Assembly (NCBI GenBank): GCA_026981975.1
Contig: JALSHV010000002.1
Location: forward strand, 45,355-109,354
Reading direction: 5' to 3'
DNA: 64,000 bases
Origin: Aquificaceae bacterium
GTDB lineage: Bacteria; Aquificota; Aquificia; Aquificales; Aquificaceae
Shown one piece after another: positions 58,845 through 64,000 of the stretch (the stretch's first letter is position 1; each line of letters begins with the position of its first letter). A program made the position numbers and the translations under genes. The notes under the pieces are model-generated. The model was not told where the DNA came from, made no database searches, and saw nothing but the letters and a program-made list of their open reading frames with translations.

Positions 58845-59701
58845 TGTATGGGAAGCAACCTGCGCGGTTTCAGTAAGCCGTTTTTAACTTCCCCTATTCC
58901 TACAAACTTGTTATCTACGTATATTTTAACAGATCCTTCTCTAAAGCAGTCTTTTAAGGGAATCGTATTACCGTTAAGAACTTTTTTCCCGTGAAAGTAG
59001 TCAAGGAAAACAGAAGGTAAGAAGCGAAGAGATTCTTCAGTGGATAGGAGATAGTGTTTTGGATTTTCCGATTTCAGGAAATCTTCCAAAGAAATAGCGT
59101 CATTAAGGGAGAAAGGACCTACCCTTGTGCGAATGAGCCGACTGACAACAGCTCCTGTAGATAGCCTTTTTCCTATATCGTGTATAAGACTCCTTATGTA
59201 AGTTCCAGAAGAAACTGAAGCTTCTATTTCAAAATGAGGAATATGACACTTTTTCAGCTTAAGGGAATAGATTTTAACCTTTATGGGTTTAAGGGGGGGA
59301 GTTATCCCTTTTCTTGCAAGTTTATAAGCCCTTTTTCCCTTTACCTTTTTGGCACAGAAAGGTGGAGGTTGCTGTTGTATTTCCCCTTTGAATTCTCTCA
59401 GTATTTCTTCCAACTGTTTGCAGGAGACGTTAACTTCCTTTTTCCTTAGAAGATTTCCTTCCAAATCATAGGTATCTGTTTCTACACCTAAGAGAGCTGA
59501 TACATAATAGGTTTTCTCCATTTGTGTGAATATCCACGAAAATCTCGTAGCTTTACCGATCAGAAGAAGTAAAATCCCTTCAGCTATGGGATCTAAGGTG
59601 CCGCTGTGACCTACACGAGTTTTTAGTTTTCTTTTTACTTTGTTTACAACTTGAGTTGAAGTTATACCCGTAGGTTTGTTTATTACAAGGATCCCTTCCA
59701 T
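58835..59701 (-). CDS. truB: tRNA pseudouridine-55 synthase
   Basis: 288 residues. LVINKPTGITS, GHSGTLDPIAEG (the catalytic Asp) and KTYYVSALLG are diagnostic. It makes pseudouridine 55 in the T loop of tRNAs. A small C-terminal PUA-like domain (residues 230-288) is present. Start ATG 59701 follows the sigma-factor stop by 4 bp. Its 3' end holds the dnaJ promoter. Confidence 0.96.
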   Translation of the reverse strand: MEGILVINKPTGITSTQVVNKVKRKLKTRVGHSGTLDPIAEGILLLLIGKATRFSWIFTQMEKTYYVSALLGVETDTYDLEGNLLRKKEVNVSCKQLEEILREFKGEIQQQPPPFCAKKVKGKRAYKLARKGITPPLKPIKVKIYSLKLKKCHIPHFEIEASVSSGTYIRSLIHDIGKRLSTGAVVSRLIRTRVGPFSLNDAISLEDFLKSENPKHYLLSTEESLRFLPSVFLDYFHGKKVLNGNTIPLKDCFREGSVKIYVDNKFVGIGEVKNGLLKPRRLLPIHLT

Positions 59702-59705
59702 GGGA

Positions 59706-60635
59706 TCAGCTTAAAAAGTCTTTAAGGTGTCTTTTCATTGCAAGACTCCTGAGCTTTCTTAAAGCTCTTGTTTCAAGCTGGCGAACCCTTTCCCGAGAGA
59801 CGCCGAGTATATCTCCTATTTCCCGCAGAGTTTTTGGTTCTACTCCACCAAGACCAAACCTTAATTCTACTACTTTTCTTTCCTTTTCGGGAAGCTTTTC
59901 CAGTAAATCGTAAATTTCCTTTTCTAAGACTTCTTGAATAACGCTTTCTTCCACTTCCGCTGTTCCGTGTTTGCTCAGAAAATCTACGAAGAAAGTATCC
60001 TCATTTTCTCCCACCGGCGCGTCCAAGGAAAGAGGTATCCTGCACACCTGTAGATACTTCTCAACTTCTTCCGGAGACATTTTGTATCCTTCTGTTTTAA
60101 GTTTTTCCTCTATTTCTTTTTCTGTAGGTTCTCTGCCTATTTCCTTCTCCAGTTCCTTCGCTATCATATCCCTGTTGAGTTTTTCCGCTACCTCTTCTGG
60201 TGTGGGTTCTCGTTCAAGTTCCTTAGCAAGTTCTGCGTATATAGTTCCTATTCTACTTATCAGATGGGATTGTTTTAAGGGAATTCTAACAGCTCCTGTT
60301 TGCTGAGAAAGAGCTTGCATTATAGCTTGTCTAATCCACCAAACAGCGTAAGATATGAATTTTACTCCTCTGTCTGGATCAAATCTTTTAGCAGCTTCAA
60401 GAAGTCCCAAGTTACCGGCTGCTATAAGCTCTGAGAAAGGAAGACCGTATCCGATATACTGTTTTGCTACACTTACTACAAAACGTAGGTTAGATTCCAC
60501 GAGTTTCTTAAGAGCTTCTTCATCTCCTTTTTTTGCTTTATAGGCAAGCTCTTTTTCTTCTTCGGGAGAAAGTAAGGGTATTTTGGAAATCTTCTTAAGA
60601 TACTGATTTATCAATTCCTGTTCGGTATCCGGCAT
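59706..60635 (-). CDS. Sigma-70 family RNA polymerase sigma factor (short RpoD/RpoS-like)
   Basis: 309 residues. Regions 1.2 (EQELINQYLKKISKIPLLS), 2 (NLRFVVSVAKQYIGYGL, YAVWWIRQAI), 3, and 4 with the final helix-turn-helix (LREIGDILGVSRERVRQLE) are intact; region 1.1 is absent, so it is a group 1- or group 2-like factor of RpoS size. Region 3 has a second tandem copy of the segment ELxxELxREPTxxE (residues about 135-153 and 158-179), an unusual insertion. It overlaps no neighbour and lies 4 bp before truB. Confidence 0.92.
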   Translation of the reverse strand: MPDTEQELINQYLKKISKIPLLSPEEEKELAYKAKKGDEEALKKLVESNLRFVVSVAKQYIGYGLPFSELIAAGNLGLLEAAKRFDPDRGVKFISYAVWWIRQAIMQALSQQTGAVRIPLKQSHLISRIGTIYAELAKELEREPTPEEVAEKLNRDMIAKELEKEIGREPTEKEIEEKLKTEGYKMSPEEVEKYLQVCRIPLSLDAPVGENEDTFFVDFLSKHGTAEVEESVIQEVLEKEIYDLLEKLPEKERKVVELRFGLGGVEPKTLREIGDILGVSRERVRQLETRALRKLRSLAMKRHLKDFLS

Positions 60636-60645
60636 AGTAAACCTC

Positions 60646-62052
60646 TCACTTAATACTCAGAACTAGATATAGATTGCTTTCACCTCTCCTTACCAAAAGC
60701 AGAGCTTTTGTTTTCCCCGCTTCTCTTAATCTGTCCAATGCTCTGTTAAACTCCCTCACGTTGTTTATCTTTCGGTTGTTTACTCTAATTATTATATCTC
60801 CAGGTCTGAGTCCGCTGTGATCCGCTGGACTTCCCGGAACCACCGCTGTAACGAGAACACCTTCAACTCCTAATCTTGCTTTCTCTTGAGGTGTCATATC
60901 TCTTACAGTGAGTCCTAAGTTTTCACCTTCATAGGAAGGTTTACGGGAAGATATCTTTTCGGGAAGCTCTCCTATTTTTACCCTCAGTTTTTTCTTTTTC
61001 CCTTCTCTTATTATGGTAAGGGTTACTTCTGTTCCGGGTTTTGTTTTCATTACGGTGAACTGGAGATCCCTCACGCTGTCAAGTTTCTTTTCATTTATAG
61101 CTATTATAATGTCCCCCTCTTTTAAACCAGCTTTGTGGGCAGGACTTCCTTCAACAACTTGGGCTACCAGTATTCCTTCTTTAACTCCTATGGCTTCGCT
61201 TATATTAGGTGTTATTTCTTGAATAACTACACCAAGCCAGCCTCTTATAACTCTTCCGTGTTTAAGTATTTGTTCCATAACCCAGCGTGCTAAGTTTATG
61301 GGAATAGCAAAACCCAATCCCTGTCCCGAAGCTACTATAGCGGTATTTATCCCTATTACTTCGCCGTATATGTTTATAAGAGGTCCTCCGGAGTTACCCG
61401 GATTTATAGCTGCGTCTGTTTGTATGTAACTTTCATACTGAGTTATACCTATGCTTCTTTTCAAAGCTGATACCACTCCAACTGTTACTGTCCTTTCTAA
61501 GCCGTAGGGATTCCCTATAGCTATAGCTATTTGCCCTACTCTGACTTTGTCAGAATCTCCCAGTTTTGCTATTTTTTTGCTTATTTCTTTTAAACCCTTT
61601 GCGTTGACTTCCAACACCGCTATATCGGTTTTAGGATCTGTTCCTACTATACGTGCTTCCTTTTCGGTATGCTTGTCAAATCTGACAGTTATACTTTTTG
61701 CATCTTCAACAACGTGATTATTAGTGAGTATGTAAACCTTTCCCTTTTCATACTTGACTATAACTCCTGATCCTAAGGATCTTCTCTCTCTTCTGAAGGG
61801 TTCTATGGGAAATCTAAAGGGAAGATCAAATTCTTCAAAGGGATTGAACTCTACTTCCTGCCTGGCAAATATGGTAACAACGGAAGGTGAAACCTTGTCT
61901 ATTACACGGGTAAGTTCTCTTTGAAAAGATTCTAAGACTCCGCTGTTGTTTAAGGTAACTGTTTTAGACTTTTCCAACTCGGAAATGTCTTCTGCCTTGC
62001 AGGCAAGGAAAAGAGCCAACATAAGAAAGGAAACAAGGGTAAACGCCTTCAT
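60646..62052 (-). CDS. Periplasmic serine protease HtrA/DegP-like
   Basis: 468 residues. Signal peptide, then trypsin-like domain with the triad His113 (TNNHVV), Asp143 (TDIAVL) and Ser221 (GNSGGPL), and two PDZ domains (GIKEG and PGDIIIRVNNRKI regions). It degrades or refolds envelope proteins under heat stress. I chose ATG 62052 because the AGGAGG encoded by the apparent RRR residues lies 6 nt upstream; the longer start at 62067 is unlikely. A lipobox (FLAC) is present but poor. Confidence 0.93.
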   Translation of the reverse strand: MKAFTLVSFLMLALFLACKAEDISELEKSKTVTLNNSGVLESFQRELTRVIDKVSPSVVTIFARQEVEFNPFEEFDLPFRFPIEPFRRERRSLGSGVIVKYEKGKVYILTNNHVVEDAKSITVRFDKHTEKEARIVGTDPKTDIAVLEVNAKGLKEISKKIAKLGDSDKVRVGQIAIAIGNPYGLERTVTVGVVSALKRSIGITQYESYIQTDAAINPGNSGGPLINIYGEVIGINTAIVASGQGLGFAIPINLARWVMEQILKHGRVIRGWLGVVIQEITPNISEAIGVKEGILVAQVVEGSPAHKAGLKEGDIIIAINEKKLDSVRDLQFTVMKTKPGTEVTLTIIREGKKKKLRVKIGELPEKISSRKPSYEGENLGLTVRDMTPQEKARLGVEGVLVTAVVPGSPADHSGLRPGDIIIRVNNRKINNVREFNRALDRLREAGKTKALLLVRRGESNLYLVLSIK

Positions 62053-62063
62053 TTTTCTCCTCC

Positions 62064-62720
62064 TCATATTACCCTCACAGATAAAAATAACACACGGAAA
62101 AAAGGTCTCTCTACTGAGTTTAGAAGTCTTTCTACTTCAAAACGACTCAGCGATTTCCTTCTTTTTGGGTTTAGAGAACTTCCAGTAAAGTGAAAGAACT
62201 TCATAAGATCCCACCCTTTAAAGGGTATATCCAATTCTAAGAAAAAATAGTTTAGGTAAAAGCGGGAAAAGAACTCCAATACTCTTTCAGCAGGTGGAAA
62301 GGGAAAGCCAAACTTTTCTAAACTCCCTTCAACAGGAAAAGCCAGTCCAATTCCTTGGCGGGATACTCTCAAGGCTTCGGTAAGACTCTTATCAAGATTT
62401 GTCCAGTGAAGAGAGAAGTTACTCAAAACAAAGTCAAAACTTTTTTCTTTAAAAGGAAGTGATTCAGCATCTCCCACAACAGCTCTACCGAACTCTTGAG
62501 AATACACCGATGCCATGTTAGCTGATATATCTATCCCTGTGGGTAAACAACTTGAAGGCAGGAAGCGGGAGACAAATCCTGTCCCACAGCCTAAGTCCAA
62601 CACAGCACCCGTTGGTTGAGAAAACTTTACCAAAATTTCAGCACTCTTTCGTTGGGGAATTGCCCACTTCTCATAAGTTTTAGCTGCTCTTGAGAAGCGA
62701 AGAGATAACAGCTCTTTCAT
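62064..62720 (-). CDS. bioC: Malonyl-ACP O-methyltransferase BioC
   Basis: 218 residues. SAM motif VLDLGCGTGFV; the N-terminal FSRAAKTYEKWAIPQ and LSNFSLHWTNLD are the BioC pattern. It methylates malonyl-ACP so that fatty-acid synthesis can build pimeloyl-ACP methyl ester for biotin. The C-terminal 60 residues are shorter than in E. coli BioC. It overlaps bioH by 41 bp, and the two act in sequence. Confidence 0.88.
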   Translation of the reverse strand: MKELLSLRFSRAAKTYEKWAIPQRKSAEILVKFSQPTGAVLDLGCGTGFVSRFLPSSCLPTGIDISANMASVYSQEFGRAVVGDAESLPFKEKSFDFVLSNFSLHWTNLDKSLTEALRVSRQGIGLAFPVEGSLEKFGFPFPPAERVLEFFSRFYLNYFFLELDIPFKGWDLMKFFHFTGSSLNPKRRKSLSRFEVERLLNSVERPFFRVLFLSVRVI

Positions 62721-63300
62721 CTTCAGCGGGAAAATGACCTCCGGGAAGAATTATAAGTTTACTCCTTTTAAAGAGACTGTGAAGGATAAAAGCTTCCTTT
62801 ACGGGAACTATTGGATCTTTCTCTCCCTGGAGTATGAAAACCTCTTTTTTTACAACGGGTATTATATCTCTAAGATCAAGGTTTATATAATCTTCAAGCA
62901 TTTTCATAGCATACTTTTCTTCTATCCTATCTTTAAAATTGGGAATTACCATACTTCTGAAGGCTGATACTCCTTTCTTACGTATCATTATCTTAAAAGC
63001 TCTTAGGTTTTCCTCAGGCCAAGCCTTTCCGAAAAAGGGGGAAGTTCCTATAAGGAAGAGTCTTTTCACCTTTTCAGGAAACTTGAAGGCTAACAGAATG
63101 GCAAGGCTTCCTCCTAGGGACCAACCCACCACGTCGCGCTTGTCGGGAATTGTAAGTGCGAGTTTTGCGACTGTTTTATCTAAATCTGTGTATATCTCAT
63201 TGCTACCACCGTGAGCTGGAAGATCAGGTTTTATTCCGGTAAAGGGAAAAAACACCTTTGAAGAAAAAGCCCAACCGTGAATGAAAAGAGGAAGTTTCAT
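62680..63300 (-). CDS. Pimeloyl-ACP methyl ester esterase-like alpha/beta hydrolase (BioH-like)
   Basis: 206 residues from ATG 63300. Oxyanion HGWAFS, the nucleophile elbow GWSLGGS (catalytic Ser), DPIVP (Asp) and GGHFP (His) complete the triad. The chain is shorter than BioH (256), with a reduced lid. Its overlap with bioC supports the job of hydrolysing the methyl ester made after BioC. A TTG one codon earlier is an alternative start. No ribosome site is seen. Confidence 0.85.
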   Translation of the reverse strand: MKLPLFIHGWAFSSKVFFPFTGIKPDLPAHGGSNEIYTDLDKTVAKLALTIPDKRDVVGWSLGGSLAILLAFKFPEKVKRLFLIGTSPFFGKAWPEENLRAFKIMIRKKGVSAFRSMVIPNFKDRIEEKYAMKMLEDYINLDLRDIIPVVKKEVFILQGEKDPIVPVKEAFILHSLFKRSKLIILPGGHFPAEDERAVISSLLKSS

Positions 63301-63321
63301 CAAATATATAATTCTATGATA
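63301..63321. promoter_or_regulatory. Short divergent intergenic region (bioH / lptB)
   Basis: TATAAT at 63307-63312 is 9 nt before lptB; on the minus strand TAGAAT is about 10 nt before bioH. No Shine-Dalgarno is present on either side. Confidence 0.4.
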
Positions 63322-64000
63322 ATGCTAATTGCTAAAAATTTGAGGAAATTCTTTAAAGGTAGAGAAGTCATCAAGGGTATCAGTTTAAATCTGGAGAGAG
63401 GAGAAATAGTAGGCTTGCTAGGTCCTAACGGAGCTGGAAAAACCACCCTTTTTAACAGTCTCATCGGTTTTATAAAGGTGGAAGAAGGGCGTATAGAGCT
63501 TGACGGAGAAGATATAACGGATTTACCTCCCTACAGAAGAGCTAAAAAAGGCATTGCCTTTCTACCGCAGGAACATACGATTTTTGAAGATTTAACAGTT
63601 TTGGAGAATCTTCTAATATTCCTTGAGTTTTTCACCGACAGTAAAGAAGAAGCAATCACGCGGGCAGAAGCTTTACTTGAAGATTTCGGACTCCTTTCTT
63701 TGAGTCATCAAAAAGCCTACACTCTTTCGGGAGGACAGAAAAGAAGATTGGAAATTGCCAGAAGTCTTATTACAAAACCCAGATACATTTTTTTGGACGA
63801 ACCCTTTGCGGGTTTAGATCCCATCATAGTAAGTGATATAAGAAATTTAGTAAGGGATCTTAAGCACCAGAATATAGGTATCCTTATTACTGATCACAAT
63901 GTAAGGGAAACAATAACAATAGTTGATAGAGTTTACATAATATCTGAAGGTAAAATAATTGCAGAAGGTAGTCCCACTGAAGTAGTGGGTGTGGAGGAAG
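63322..64000 (+). CDS. lptB: LPS export ABC transporter ATPase LptB, C-terminus beyond window
   Basis: 226 residues visible. Walker A LLGPNGAGKTT, signature LSGGQKRRLEIARS, Walker B IFLDEPFAGLDP and the switch ITDHN are those of the LptB/LivF-type ATPases, and FLPQEHTIFEDLTV is typical of LptB. It powers lipopolysaccharide transport to the outer membrane, fitting the many outer-membrane proteins here. I start at ATG 63322 (an ATG at 63316 is an alternative); TATAAT is 9 nt before it. The C-terminus runs out of the window. Confidence 0.9.
   Translation, partial: MLIAKNLRKFFKGREVIKGISLNLERGEIVGLLGPNGAGKTTLFNSLIGFIKVEEGRIELDGEDITDLPPYRRAKKGIAFLPQEHTIFEDLTVLENLLIFLEFFTDSKEEAITRAEALLEDFGLLSLSHQKAYTLSGGQKRRLEIARSLITKPRYIFLDEPFAGLDPIIVSDIRNLVRDLKHQNIGILITDHNVRETITIVDRVYIISEGKIIAEGSPTEVVGVEE

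Noticed and set aside
1..64000. Mobile elements, prophage genes, CRISPR arrays
   Set aside because: No transposase, integrase, regularly spaced repeats or long direct or inverted repeats were seen.

Overview
The window looks like a chromosomal segment of a thermophilic, Aquificales-type bacterium. Arginine is mostly AGA/AGG and isoleucine often ATA. Many housekeeping proteins (DapA, TopA, KamA, the biotin carboxylase, the short sigma-70 factor) have the lengths and sequence style I associate with Aquifex/Hydrogenobacter relatives. The genome is very compact: 8 of 11 convergent gene pairs overlap at their 3' ends, several divergent pairs are only 19-28 bp apart, and no stretch over 300 bp lacks a gene. 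I saw no IS element, prophage or CRISPR array.

Layout. 1-7730: a siroheme nitrite/sulfite reductase (cut by the left edge), an NtrC-type activator, dapA, a Ser/Thr kinase-PP2C phosphatase pair, a CcdA-type thiol transporter, hisH and an outer-membrane barrel. 7740-7974: a candidate structured RNA with its own terminator, divergent from tRNA-Phe. 7976-17646: topA, kamA, biotin carboxylase, selB, rimO and an aminotransferase. 17676-32729: a large multiheme cytochrome locus. 32881-49436: a heme-sensor GGDEF-EAL protein, dnaN, LOG, sbcD-like, dxr, nrdA, ybaB, recR, bioD, a class B PBP and a radical SAM enzyme. 49450-53778: an outer-membrane lipoprotein cluster (CsgG-like, FlgT-N-like, LPP20-like, barrel). 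53845-64000: ogt-like, yggS, mazG, queH-like, hspR, dnaJ, truB, sigma factor, htrA, bioC, bioH and lptB (cut by the right edge).

The most notable system is the 15-kb cytochrome locus. It encodes two tetraheme proteins, an 8-heme protein, a protein with 11 CXXCH plus one CX3CH, a protein with 10 CXXCH plus candidate CX12CH and CX5CH sites, a monoheme cytochrome c, three NHL beta-propellers, a 556-residue outer-membrane barrel, two accessory exported proteins plus an Ig-like one, and a fused ResB-CcsA cytochrome c synthase. Next to it, divergently transcribed, is a membrane GGDEF-EAL protein with a periplasmic CXXCH heme-sensor domain. The gene content fits an electron conduit from periplasm across the outer membrane to the cell surface, possibly with a cytochrome filament as in Geobacter OmcS/OmcE. 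That function is inference; the heme motifs, export signals and gene order are directly visible.

A second genome-level signal concerns translation starts. Many genes have no Shine-Dalgarno sequence but carry a TANNNT hexamer 7-9 nt before the start codon, including in 19-bp divergent intergenic regions, which suggests widespread leaderless mRNAs.
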